Assembly (NCBI GenBank): GCA_958477465.1
Contig: CAUEFX010000003.1
Span: 1 to 64,000 of the forward strand
Direction of reading: 5' to 3'
Length of the DNA: 64,000 nt
From: an uncultured Bacteroides sp.
GTDB taxonomy: Bacteria; Bacteroidota; Bacteroidia; Bacteroidales; Bacteroidaceae
Shown in pieces: positions 1 through 8,796 of this stretch. The translations under genes were made by a program, and so were the position numbers. Position 1 is the first letter of the stretch, and every line of letters begins with the position of its first letter. Below the pieces are notes generated by a model. The model ran no database searches. It was not told the origin of the DNA and was given only the letters and a program-made list of their open reading frames with translations.

Positions 1-75
1 ACAGATATTCGTGGCAGGGGTGAATCTTTCTATTTGGGCATTATGACACACCCTCGAATTCTTTGTTTTGTGCAT
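1..75 (-). CDS. possible N-terminal fragment of an unidentified gene
   Basis: An open frame on the minus strand begins with an ATG at 75-73 and stays open to the window edge (25 codons, starting MHKTKNSRVCHNAQIERF). It follows the helicase gene by about 60 bases on the same strand, so it could be the next gene of that unit. I do not recognise it, and 25 open codons is weak evidence. Confidence 0.25.
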   Translation of the reverse strand, partial: MHKTKNSRVCHNAQIERFTPATNIC

Positions 76-136
76 TTTGATACCCTCATTTTTCTGTTTT
101 AAGTGTTCGGGTAGCTCTATTTTATCAGTTGTTTCC

Positions 137-1558
137 TTATTCTATCAATTGTTCCTTCGGATAATTGACCAAATACAGCGTTTGAGTAGCACGGGTGAAA
201 GCCGTGTACAGCCAACGGAAATAATCGGGCGTCAAATACTCGTCCGTCAGATAGCCCTGATCAAGAAAGACATTCCGCCACTGACCGCCCTGTGCTTTAT
301 GGCAAGTGACTGCATAGGCATATTTCACCTGCAAAGCATTGTAATACGGGTCGGATTTCATCTTTTTCATACGGTCCCGCTTAACAGGAATATCCGCATA
401 ATCCTCCAACACACTATAAAACAAGCGGTCGTTTTCCGTTTTCGGCAAGGCCGGAGCATCCGAATGAAGCGTATCCAACAACAGATTAGCCTCCAACTCA
501 AAATCTTCGTGATCCGGAAATGTCAATATGACCTCTGCAAAACGGAAATCATACAGCTCACGCGTTCGGCGAACACGACGTACTACGGCAATTTCCCCAT
601 TTGCAATAAAATCCATCTCCTTGCTCTTTTCCGTCCAATAATAATTATTCTTTGCCACCATCAGCATGTCACCGGTATTCAATTCGTCTTCCCGATAGAG
701 AATTTGCGTCCTTATACCTTTATTATATATATTGGCCCGTTTATTGGAGCGGCAAACCACAATTGTCTCATCCATACCGTCCCGTTCGTAGCAGGCAGTA
801 AGGGTATCGATCAACTCCTCCCCCGGCACCCTCCTTATATCGGCAAATCCGGAAATACGAATCTTAGGAAGAGAATAACATTCATCTTTCGCAATCAACT
901 CACGAAGACGGGTCGCATTCCATAAGATACCGGAATCCTGCACTTGCCGCACGACTTGTGTCAGATCCACCTCCCGTACCTCCAAGCCATATCCCTTCAA
1001 AGCATCCGTAAAAAGTGCCGGACTCAACTCCTCTCCTACCGGCGGAAGCTGGGCCGTATCCCCCATCAACAACAGACGACATCCCGTACCGGAATAGACA
1101 AACTGTATCAAATCATCCAACAAACGTCCTGTCCCGAACATCGCCCCGGACAAACCTTCATTGGAAATCATGGAAGCCTCATCCACTATAAATAAAGTAT
1201 GTGTAGCAAGATTGTCATTTATAGAAAAATTACCGGTCTCATTCGAAAAAGACTGTTGCCGGTATATTTTTTTATGAACAGTAAACGCCGGATGCCCCGC
1301 ATAAGCAGAAAACACCTTCGCCGCCCGTCCCGTAGGAGCCAACAGTACGGATTTTTGCTGCAATTTGTCCATTGTCTTCACCAATGCACCCACCAACGAA
1401 GTTTTACCGGTTCCGGCATATCCACGCAGCACAAACACCACATCATTGCTTTGAGAAAGTAAGAACTCCGAAAGAGATTTTACAGCTATTTCTTGCTCAA
1501 AAGTTGGTTGATAAGGAAAATTTTCCTTAATTTGCCTTTCTAAATAGTTATTTATCAT
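137..1558 (-). CDS. RecD-like superfamily I DNA helicase / AAA ATPase
   Basis: 473 aa ATP-dependent DNA helicase of the RecD/UvrD-C type. The N-terminal half has a Walker A (GYAGTGKTSL, near residue 46) and a Walker B (LFIVDEASM, near 122), then GDTAQLPPVG, the Q-containing motif III seen in RecD-like helicases. The C-terminal part has the UvrD_C_2 signature VTCHKAQG and AFTRATQTLYLV, which close the second RecA fold. There is no RecBCD partner next to it, as expected for the stand-alone Bacteroidetes form annotated as exodeoxyribonuclease V alpha-like helicase. The role is probably in DNA repair or recombination in the cytoplasm. It is divergent from the gene at 1656. Confidence 0.85.
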   Translation of the reverse strand: MINNYLERQIKENFPYQPTFEQEIAVKSLSEFLLSQSNDVVFVLRGYAGTGKTSLVGALVKTMDKLQQKSVLLAPTGRAAKVFSAYAGHPAFTVHKKIYRQQSFSNETGNFSINDNLATHTLFIVDEASMISNEGLSGAMFGTGRLLDDLIQFVYSGTGCRLLLMGDTAQLPPVGEELSPALFTDALKGYGLEVREVDLTQVVRQVQDSGILWNATRLRELIAKDECYSLPKIRISGFADIRRVPGEELIDTLTACYERDGMDETIVVCRSNKRANIYNKGIRTQILYREDELNTGDMLMVAKNNYYWTEKSKEMDFIANGEIAVVRRVRRTRELYDFRFAEVILTFPDHEDFELEANLLLDTLHSDAPALPKTENDRLFYSVLEDYADIPVKRDRMKKMKSDPYYNALQVKYAYAVTCHKAQGGQWRNVFLDQGYLTDEYLTPDYFRWLYTAFTRATQTLYLVNYPKEQLIE

Positions 1559-1610
1559 TTTTGTACGAGAAAAAAGTTCCCGGAACTATCGAATTTAGAT
1601 TTATTTATTC

Positions 1611-1618
1611 TAATTTTG
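1611..1618 (+). promoter_or_regulatory. candidate Bacteroides -7 box for the 1656 gene
   Basis: TAATTTTG matches the Bacteroides TAnnTTTG -7 element, 38 bases before the ATG at 1656. No clear TTTG lies at the -33 spacing, so the call rests on the -7 box and position only. Confidence 0.45.
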
Positions 1619-1655
1619 CGATGCGAATATAACAACTAAAAAAAACATATTTATC

Positions 1656-2342
1656 ATGAAAACAGTATTTAATATCGTATTAGGTCTGTGTGCGCTTGCT
1701 TTGGTCTACATCTGCTACACCAGTATCATGGGGCCTATTAAATTTGAAGAAGCTAAAAAGCAAAGAGATCAAGCAGTTATTGCCCGTCTGATTGACATCC
1801 GTAAGGCACAAATGGAATTTCGTAATCTTAACAAAGGTCAATATGCTGCAAGTTTTGACACTTTGATTGATTTTGTTAAGAATAAAAAGCTGCCTTTCTT
1901 ATATAAAGTAGGAGAATTGACCGACAAGCAGTTGGACGATGGCATGACTGAGAAAAAAGCAATGAGCATCATCAACAAAGCTAAGAAAACCGGTAACTAC
2001 AGCGAAGTTAAAAAGCTGGGCTTGGAAAACTTTAAGCGTGATACAATGTGGGTAGCCGTATTGGATACAATCTATCCCAAAGGATTCAATCCGGATTCTA
2101 TGAGATACATTCCTTTCGGAAACGGTGCTCAGTTCGAGATGGCTATCAAGAATGATACAGCCAAATCAGGTGCTCCTATCTTCATGTTCGAAGTAAAAGC
2201 TCCATACGACACTTATCTGGGAGGCCTTGACAGACAGGAGATCGCCAACTTAAAAGACGTTCAGACCAAATTGGGTAAATACTGTGGTTTGATGGTAGGT
2301 TCTATCGAAAGTCCGAATAACGGTGCAGGAAACTGGGAATAA
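1656..2342 (+). CDS. membrane-anchored, pilin-like conserved protein of unknown function
   Basis: 228 aa. A single N-terminal hydrophobic segment (about residues 5-25) is followed directly by a charged helix (KFEEAKKQRDQAVIARLIDIRKAQMEFR). This layout resembles the N-terminal spine of type IV pilin-like or pseudopilin proteins, but there is no clear prepilin peptidase site. The rest is a soluble domain with no motif I can name. It is probably inner-membrane anchored and facing the periplasm. The downstream DUF3822 and rsmD genes follow with short overlaps, so the three are probably one operon. Function unknown. Confidence 0.75.
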   Translation: MKTVFNIVLGLCALALVYICYTSIMGPIKFEEAKKQRDQAVIARLIDIRKAQMEFRNLNKGQYAASFDTLIDFVKNKKLPFLYKVGELTDKQLDDGMTEKKAMSIINKAKKTGNYSEVKKLGLENFKRDTMWVAVLDTIYPKGFNPDSMRYIPFGNGAQFEMAIKNDTAKSGAPIFMFEVKAPYDTYLGGLDRQEIANLKDVQTKLGKYCGLMVGSIESPNNGAGNWE

Positions 2343-3114
2343 TAAAATCGACTTTAGTAAATCGGAACAATATACACTATCCATCCGTCTCAGTACGGAT
2401 GGATTTTCTTTTTCTATCTACAATCCGATTCACGAAAGTTCACTCTCTTTTTTTGAAAAAGAGATCAATGCTTCATTGTCTTTAACAGCCAACCTGAAAC
2501 AGATTTTCCGTGAGACGGATTTTCTTGCCTTGCCTTATAAAAAGGTAAACATTCTCATGGCAGACAAACGTTTCACGCATGTCCCCGCCGCTTTTTTCGA
2601 GGAAGACCAAGCTGAGATTTTGTTTTATCACAACCATTCCCCCAAGGAGAACGAAGTTGTATTGCACAATGTTTTGCCAAGAAACAATATGACCGTTATC
2701 TTCGGAATGGACAAAAGTGCTTATCTTTTTCTTAAAGAGCAATATCCCGAAGCCAAATTCTATTCGCAAGCCAGCCCGTTAAGCGAATACTTTTCAACGA
2801 AAAGCCGGTTGGGCAACAGTAAAAAGATGTACGTATCCCTACGCAAGCATGCTACGGATCTGTTTTGCTATGAACGCGGGCATTTGTTATTGGCCAACTC
2901 TTTTGAATGTGAGCAGACTGCCGACCGTATCTATTACCTGCTTTACACATGGAAGCAACTTGGTTTCGACCAGGAACGGGATGAACTTCATCTCACAGGT
3001 ATCTTGGCCGACAAAGAAAATCTGGTTACAGAATTACGAAAATTCATCCTTCAGGTGTTCATCATGAATCCGGAAACTAACATTGACATACAAGCCCTAT
3101 TAACATGCGAGTGA
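2323..3114 (+). CDS. DUF3822 family protein
   Basis: 263 aa, resembling the Bacteroidetes DUF3822 family, which has an ASKHA-like look and no known function. Conserved-looking parts are the N-terminal YTLSIRLSTDGFSFSIYNP and a middle stretch with NNMTVIFGMDKSAYLFL. The best start is a GTG at 2323, which overlaps the end of the previous gene by 20 bases in another frame; there is no ATG before about residue 79, so either GTG or a nearby rarer start is used. The last bases overlap the rsmD start. Linkage of DUF3822 to rsmD is common in Bacteroidetes. Confidence 0.8.
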   Translation: MQETGNNKIDFSKSEQYTLSIRLSTDGFSFSIYNPIHESSLSFFEKEINASLSLTANLKQIFRETDFLALPYKKVNILMADKRFTHVPAAFFEEDQAEILFYHNHSPKENEVVLHNVLPRNNMTVIFGMDKSAYLFLKEQYPEAKFYSQASPLSEYFSTKSRLGNSKKMYVSLRKHATDLFCYERGHLLLANSFECEQTADRIYYLLYTWKQLGFDQERDELHLTGILADKENLVTELRKFILQVFIMNPETNIDIQALLTCE

Positions 3115-3638
3115 TCAGCGGAATATATAAAAGAAGAAGATTTGACGTACCCCGTACGTTCAAAGCACGTCCTACCACAGATTTTGCCAAAGAGAATCTG
3201 TTCAATGTATTATCCAATTATATCGACTTCGAAGATGGTGTCACCGCCCTTGATCTGTTTGCCGGGACAGGCAGTATCAGCATCGAGCTGGTATCCCGTG
3301 GCTGCGACAGGGTAATCAGCATAGAAAAAGACCGGGATCATCACGCTTTCATCTGTAAAATAATGAAAGAAGTACAAACAGAAAAGTGCCTGCCCATCCG
3401 TGGAGACGTATTTAAGTTTGTCAACAGCGGACGCGAACAATTCGACTTCATCTTCGCCGATCCCCCTTATGGACTGAAAGAGCTCGAAACATTGCCGGAC
3501 TTGATATTCAAGAACAACCTTCTGAAAGAAGACGGACTCTTCGTATTGGAACACGGCAAGCAAAACAACTTTGAAGAGCATCCGCATTTCGTAGAAAGAA
3601 GGGTGTATGGAAGTGTCAACTTCTCATTCTTCAGATAA
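3105..3638 (+). CDS. rsmD: 16S rRNA (guanine(966)-N(2))-methyltransferase RsmD
   Basis: 177 aa class I SAM-dependent methyltransferase. It starts MRVISGIYKRRRF, the usual RsmD opening (RIIsG..kGR), then RPTTDFAKENLFNVL, the SAM-binding motif I (ALDLFAGTGSISIE, near residue 49) and the catalytic motif IV DPPYGL (near residue 118). Length is normal for the family. It methylates G966 of 16S rRNA in the assembled 30S particle. The start overlaps the stop of the DUF3822 gene by 10 bases, which suggests translational coupling. Confidence 0.93.
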   Translation: MRVISGIYKRRRFDVPRTFKARPTTDFAKENLFNVLSNYIDFEDGVTALDLFAGTGSISIELVSRGCDRVISIEKDRDHHAFICKIMKEVQTEKCLPIRGDVFKFVNSGREQFDFIFADPPYGLKELETLPDLIFKNNLLKEDGLFVLEHGKQNNFEEHPHFVERRVYGSVNFSFFR

Positions 3639-3685
3639 AATCAAGAGTCGGCCGGCTGTTTGAACGAACCACCGCCTATCCCCCG

Positions 3686-5155
3686 CTACAATAAAGGTGC
3701 AAGCAGCCGTACCACAGACTCCATTGCTTTCTGAGGCCAAGGACGTTTTATCCAGTTTTTAAGAAATACTTGCGTGCATTCCCTCTGATCGAGCATAAAA
3801 ATCTCTTTCATCTGTAAGGCGGTCACCATATCGTACATAAAAGCATTTACCTCAAAATTGTGTTCAAAGCTACGGAAATCCACATTGGTAGATCCCACGG
3901 TAGACAGCATATCGTCCGAAACCATCAGTTTGGAATGTAAAAAACCCTTCTTATAAAAATAAACCTTCACCCCGGCCCGGAGAATATCCGCCAGATAAGA
4001 GCGGGAGCCCAAATGAGTAATTCGGTTGTCAGCACGCTCCGGCAACATCAGGCGGACATCGACACCCGACAACGCGGCCGTCTGCATCGCTGCCAGTATC
4101 GGCTCTGTCGGCAAGAAATAAGGGGTCTGTATATAAAAATACTTTTGAGCACCGGAGATAGCCTTTGTCAATCCCTGCATAATTTCTTTCCAAGGACCTA
4201 TCGGCTCGCTCGTCACAATCTGCACCAATGAGTCACCATACGAATCTATTTTCGGGAAATAGCGTGAAGAGGTGATCAACGTACGGTCCACAAAATACCA
4301 GTCGAGCAGAAAGGTACTTTGCAAACCATGCACAGCTTTTCCCTGAAGCATGATATGCGTATCCCGCCAGATACCCCAAGAAAATCCCCGCATATAACGC
4401 TCGGCCAGATTCATGCCGCCTACAAATCCCACAACACCGTCGATAACCACAATCTTACGGTGATTCCGATAATTCACTTTACTCGTAAACAGTGGGAAGC
4501 GTACTTTCAAAAAGCTACGCACCTCGATACCGGCACCCATCATCTCTTCAAAAAAAGCGTTCGGCACGTGCCAGCATCCCACATCGTCGTAGATCACCCG
4601 CACCTCAACCCCGGCACGTGCTTTCTCTATCAGGATATCACGTACCAGACGTCCTACGGCATCGTCCTCAAAAATATAAAACTCCAGATGAATATGCTTC
4701 TCCGCCTTTTGCAATTCTCTCAGAAGGGCCTGCAGCATAGAATATCCGGAGGTATAGGTGTCTACCCTATTCCCCTCAAACGGCAGAGCCTGATTGGTTT
4801 GCTGAAACAATTTGATGAGTCGCTCATAGGACTCGGGCAAGACGGTGGAACCTTGAGCCAGATATTCCGCCATCGGCTTCTTCAATAGCCGTCCATAACT
4901 TTTTTTCCCGATGATCCGTTCACGCCGCTGGCTGCGCCCGAAAAAGAAGTAAAACACCAGCCCTACGATAGGGAGGAACATCAATACCAAAATCCAGGCC
5001 ATAGTCTTTACCGGGTTACGATTATCGAGAATCACAACTACAATCGTACCGATAATGGCTCCGAAATAAATGATATCGAAAGCCACTGTTGCTATTTGGC
5101 TAAAAATGACATTCCAATCAATCATAATAGCAAATGTAGATAAAAGGAACGGCAT
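3686..5155 (-). CDS. cls: cardiolipin synthase (phospholipase D superfamily)
   Basis: 489 aa. The N-terminus has two membrane segments (about residues 18-42 and 50-72, ending in FYFFFGRSQRRER), as in bacterial Cls. Two HKD catalytic motifs follow: YRNHRKIVVIDG with GFVGGMNLAERY, and LHSKLMVSDD with STVGSTNVDFRSF. The reaction joins two phosphatidylglycerols to cardiolipin plus glycerol at the inner membrane. The real start could be the second Met (5125, MIDWN), which gives a more usual Cls N-terminus. It stands alone, convergent with rsmD. Confidence 0.93.
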   Translation of the reverse strand: MPFLLSTFAIMIDWNVIFSQIATVAFDIIYFGAIIGTIVVVILDNRNPVKTMAWILVLMFLPIVGLVFYFFFGRSQRRERIIGKKSYGRLLKKPMAEYLAQGSTVLPESYERLIKLFQQTNQALPFEGNRVDTYTSGYSMLQALLRELQKAEKHIHLEFYIFEDDAVGRLVRDILIEKARAGVEVRVIYDDVGCWHVPNAFFEEMMGAGIEVRSFLKVRFPLFTSKVNYRNHRKIVVIDGVVGFVGGMNLAERYMRGFSWGIWRDTHIMLQGKAVHGLQSTFLLDWYFVDRTLITSSRYFPKIDSYGDSLVQIVTSEPIGPWKEIMQGLTKAISGAQKYFYIQTPYFLPTEPILAAMQTAALSGVDVRLMLPERADNRITHLGSRSYLADILRAGVKVYFYKKGFLHSKLMVSDDMLSTVGSTNVDFRSFEHNFEVNAFMYDMVTALQMKEIFMLDQRECTQVFLKNWIKRPWPQKAMESVVRLLAPLL

Positions 5156-5272
5156 ATCAAAGCATCTTTCTGTTAATGTATAAAAACATCACGCCTCGCT
5201 CATAAAAAGCGCTTTTCATGCAATAAAACACTTCTGGAAAAACATATTAAGTCTTTTTTTAAAACACACTAT

Positions 5273-5310
5273 ATCTTTTTTTGAAAGATGTTACATCTTT
5301 TTTTGAAAGA
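5273..5310. repeat. tandem copy of a T-rich 16-bp unit
   Basis: The unit ATCTTTTTTTGAAAGA occurs twice, at 5273-5288 and 5295-5310, with a third partial AAGTCTTTT to each side. Each unit can fold weakly on itself (ATCTTT with AAAGAT). It lies in the 249-base gap between the barrel gene stop (5405) and the cls start, so it may act as terminator or leader sequence. Confidence 0.5.
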
Positions 5311-5404
5311 CTTAAGTCTTTTCCACATAGGATATCCGGCTACATTTACAACATTTCGGAGGCAGCATTTTAGCTTTGAGAGCACCTCTTCTTTTCCACA
5401 AAGT

Positions 5405-8236
5405 TTAGAAACGTGGTCTTCCGCCACCGGGGCCACCGGGACCTCCATGACCGCCGGGACCTCTACCTCCACCGGGACCCATGCCCGGGCCGCGACGTCC
5501 GGGAGCCTTGCCGCCCAGCGTATTGAAGCGATAGACAAAGTGCACCATGAAATAGCTGCCCAATGTATTATATTCCGTATCGCTCATCTGCGTTTCACTG
5601 ATAGAACGGCTCAGATTGGTCTGCTGTTTAAGGATATCATAGATCTTGAAGCGAAGAGTCGCTGCATTGTTCTTAAGGAAATTTTTGGATATCTGTGCAT
5701 TCCAAATAAGTTCGTTGTCGTTGAAGCCACCTGTATATCCACTTTTCAACCGACAATTTATATCCGTAGAGAGATACATTTTCCAAGGCAGATTGATATT
5801 CGTATTTCCCCCCACATAATAGTCGAAGGTCTCACGGTTGCTATTCTCCTGCTTGCTGTTGCGCACCAGATTATAATTTATAGATCCATTGAGAGACACA
5901 TCGAAAGCATCGCAACGATAATTGCCAGTCAGGCGTTCGCCCGCAGAAAAATTATGAGTCGTGCTCAACTCCTGGTTACCTTTATCCTGACCAACCGTAG
6001 TGTAACTCACGGCATCGCTATAGCGGACATTGGAATTGGAGGAGAGTGTAAATTTCTTATTCTTAAACGGAGTATTGAACGAAAAATATCCACGGGTATT
6101 CCAATTGCCATTCACATTTTCCTTCCTGTAAGTACGTGCACCCGTCTGCGGATCATAAGTCATCTTATTGGCAACGGAATTCAACGTACTCGAATAATAC
6201 AAATTCAATGAATAGCTACGCATACTTTCGGGAGTGAACTTGTTGTAATACAGAGAAAAAGTATTATTGAACGAAGGTTTCAAATTGGGATTACCGTATC
6301 TCAGCCTCATCGGATCGGTAATATCGATTACTTCCTGCAAATCTTCGATATTCGGGGTGCTGCTACGTCCGCGGTAACGAAACATCAGTACATGTTGTTT
6401 GTCAAACATATAGCGGAACATAACAGACGGCGCCCAATTCAAGACATTCTGCTGAGGCAGATACCGATCGGAATTAGGACCGATTGTCGTTTCGCTCAAC
6501 GAAGATTGCGGAGTCAGACTCACCCCCGCACTATACATCATTTTAGGATGGATACCCCGGATTGAAAGATCGGCGGTATGCGTATCATAGAAGTTCTCTA
6601 CCCTCGTACTCAACTCATTGTCATACCCCCGCTCAAAATATTCCGGATATGGATACTTATTTATACTGTCATACACCAAAGACTGAGCCAATTGTTTCCG
6701 GTGTGCAAACTCATAACGCAACTGAACAAAATGGTTCTTGAATACCGGTTCCGTATAAGAAGCCGATACGCTCCAGTTCCGGCTGTCGCTCGTCCGGTTC
6801 GTATAGCGTGCTATATCCGAAATACTGTCCAGCTCAAAAAACTCCGTACTGGATTCCGAATAGCTGTCCGTCTCCCCGTCACTATATCCGAAACGCGCTC
6901 CCACATGTATGTTACGCCCTTTATTGTTCAACCGGCGAAACATCATCAGGTTTCCATTAAACGAATAATTATTACTGTTGGAGGAAGAAGAAGCTATCTT
7001 GGCATTCACCGGTTCATGGGCATTATTCCAGGTATCCGATTCGGAAGCGTTTGCCGAGTTGGTTTTCGAATAGCTGCCACTGGGGCGGAAAATAATCGTA
7101 GTAAGCGTATCCGGTCGCCACTCCAGACGGAAATCCACACGCAGATCGTGTCTTTTACGGCGTGAAGTATTTTCACTGGCCCCAAACGAGGACTGTTCTC
7201 CCAAAAAAGTTTCCGTCGAACTCTTCCGACGGGCATCATTATCCGAATAACCGTATTGGACATTCCCTCCCACTTGTACCTTTTCCGTATCTTTGGCAAA
7301 GTTGACGCCTAAAGAACGCGCCGTAGTGATGCCCGAACCGGCATCGCCACTGCCAAGTCCCTGACCGGCATCGCCAAATTCAGAGAATCCCTTATTATTG
7401 GTATTGTTGGCAGAACCGATAATCGAAATACTGGCATCATCCTTGAAGCGGCTCACCATCGCACCGGCCTCATAACGCTTTTCACTGCCATAACCGGCAA
7501 TCAGGTTTCCGATCCATCCTTTCTTCATCCCTTTCTTCACGGTAAGGTCGAGCACGGCTTCTTCCTCACCGTCATCAATCCCCGTGATGCGGGCCATGTC
7601 ACTCTTCTTATCATAAGCCTTTACCTTTTCAACCATATTGGCAGGCAGATTCTTCATCGAAACACTGGGGTCATCGGAGAAAAATTCCTTACCATCCACC
7701 ATGATTTTTTTTATCTCCTTGCCATTCAGCGTTATCTTTCCGTCCTGGTCCACTTCTGCCCCGGGTATTTTTTTTACCAATTCCTCCAGCATGGCACCTT
7801 CCGCCACCCGGTAAGCAGAAGCATTATACTCTGTAGTATCCGCCTTTACCGTCACAGGAGGCGCCTCGGCCGTGATAACCGCTTCGCTCAGCATCACAGC
7901 ATCAGACTGCAATGCAATGACGCCCACATCTTTGGTGGAAGTTTTTTCTGACAATTGAAGTGGAATGATCTGAGAGATAAACCCGATATAAGAAATTTTC
8001 AGCACATACTTTCCGGCTTTCACCTTAGGCAGTGTAAAGGCACCCTGCTTCTGAGTGGTGACACCGGCAGCCTGCGTGCTGTCCGGCAATGCCAACAGTT
8101 GAACCGTTGCCATCTCGACAGGTTCCTTCGTATCTTCTTCAACCACCCGTCCGGATACGGTGATTATTCTATTTTGTGCAAATGCAGAGAGGGTAACTGA
8201 TAACAACAGTACCATCCAGATCGATAATTTTTTCAT
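5405..8236 (-). CDS. outer membrane beta-barrel protein (TonB-receptor-like) with Gly/Pro-rich tail
   Basis: About 943 aa from the chosen start. I use the Met at 8236 because it gives a classical signal peptide (MKKLSIWMVLLLSVTLSAFAQ); an in-frame Met at 8278 would put 14 polar residues in front. After the signal come a carboxypeptidase-like regulatory domain (VSGRVVEEDTKEPVEMATVQL), a plug-like segment (AEGAMLEELVKKIPGAEVDQDG) and a long beta-barrel rich in alternating aromatic strands, as in the outer membrane beta-barrel family PF14905. These are TonB-dependent-receptor-like but usually lack a SusD partner. The last ~35 residues are Gly/Pro/Arg repeats (GPGMGPGGGRGPGGHGG) ending in F. Substrate unknown. 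Confidence 0.85.
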   Translation of the reverse strand: MKKLSIWMVLLLSVTLSAFAQNRIITVSGRVVEEDTKEPVEMATVQLLALPDSTQAAGVTTQKQGAFTLPKVKAGKYVLKISYIGFISQIIPLQLSEKTSTKDVGVIALQSDAVMLSEAVITAEAPPVTVKADTTEYNASAYRVAEGAMLEELVKKIPGAEVDQDGKITLNGKEIKKIMVDGKEFFSDDPSVSMKNLPANMVEKVKAYDKKSDMARITGIDDGEEEAVLDLTVKKGMKKGWIGNLIAGYGSEKRYEAGAMVSRFKDDASISIIGSANNTNNKGFSEFGDAGQGLGSGDAGSGITTARSLGVNFAKDTEKVQVGGNVQYGYSDNDARRKSSTETFLGEQSSFGASENTSRRKRHDLRVDFRLEWRPDTLTTIIFRPSGSYSKTNSANASESDTWNNAHEPVNAKIASSSSNSNNYSFNGNLMMFRRLNNKGRNIHVGARFGYSDGETDSYSESSTEFFELDSISDIARYTNRTSDSRNWSVSASYTEPVFKNHFVQLRYEFAHRKQLAQSLVYDSINKYPYPEYFERGYDNELSTRVENFYDTHTADLSIRGIHPKMMYSAGVSLTPQSSLSETTIGPNSDRYLPQQNVLNWAPSVMFRYMFDKQHVLMFRYRGRSSTPNIEDLQEVIDITDPMRLRYGNPNLKPSFNNTFSLYYNKFTPESMRSYSLNLYYSSTLNSVANKMTYDPQTGARTYRKENVNGNWNTRGYFSFNTPFKNKKFTLSSNSNVRYSDAVSYTTVGQDKGNQELSTTHNFSAGERLTGNYRCDAFDVSLNGSINYNLVRNSKQENSNRETFDYYVGGNTNINLPWKMYLSTDINCRLKSGYTGGFNDNELIWNAQISKNFLKNNAATLRFKIYDILKQQTNLSRSISETQMSDTEYNTLGSYFMVHFVYRFNTLGGKAPGRRGPGMGPGGGRGPGGHGGPGGPGGGRPRF

Positions 8237-8310
8237 TCGTCTATGCGTTTGTAGTAGTGACAATTGTTTTTTTGACACTTGTCAACGCAAAAGGTTTAAT
8301 GAGATAGCAA

Positions 8311-8715
8311 TTATCTTTTAAATATTTTGTCCACCATTGCCTTTTTCATTCCAAATTCAAGGCAAAGTACATTTATGATAAGGAAAGTCAGGAAAGAAGA
8401 GCTGTCCACCGTCACCAAATCTCCCGTAGCCACCCGATAGAGCATTCCGCCAAAGATAAACAGCACCGTGAGAAAAACGGCATTGCGCGTAGCCAGACTG
8501 CGTATCTGTTCGGTCTCCCGGCCCTCATGCTTTGAGAGCGCAAAAAGAATCATAAGCGCCCCTATAATCATCAGGAGCTTGGTACATTCTTTATAAAACA
8601 GCAAATTGCTATCGGTCACACTTCCCATCATCACAAGAATAAAAGGAAGAAACAGGGCCACAATCAGAATTACATATCCCAAAGGACGACAGTATACAGG
8701 CAGTAGTGCTTTCAT
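8311..8715 (-). CDS. small four-helix membrane protein, unknown function
   Basis: 134 aa with four likely membrane helices (about residues 13-31, 45-62, 78-95 and 105-122), a short charged loop (SKHEGRETEQIRS) and a basic C-terminus (KKAMVDKIFKR). No family recognised. It sits 74 bases upstream of the barrel gene on the same strand and is divergent from aroB. Confidence 0.7.
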   Translation of the reverse strand: MKALLPVYCRPLGYVILIVALFLPFILVMMGSVTDSNLLFYKECTKLLMIIGALMILFALSKHEGRETEQIRSLATRNAVFLTVLFIFGGMLYRVATGDLVTVDSSSFLTFLIINVLCLEFGMKKAMVDKIFKR

Positions 8716-8736
8716 TGGTTTGACGTTTTAATGAGA

Positions 8737-8773
8737 CAAAAGTAAGCAAAAAAAAGTTTTTTCTGTATTTTTG
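8737..8773. promoter_or_regulatory. divergent -7 boxes between the membrane-protein gene and aroB
   Basis: On the minus strand, TACTTTTG at 8744-8737 faces the 8715 start. On the plus strand, TATTTTTG at 8766-8773 faces the aroB start at 8797. Both match TAnnTTTG; neither has a clean TTTG at the -33 position. Confidence 0.45.
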
Positions 8774-8796
8774 TAGCATAAAAAGCAAATTGAATT

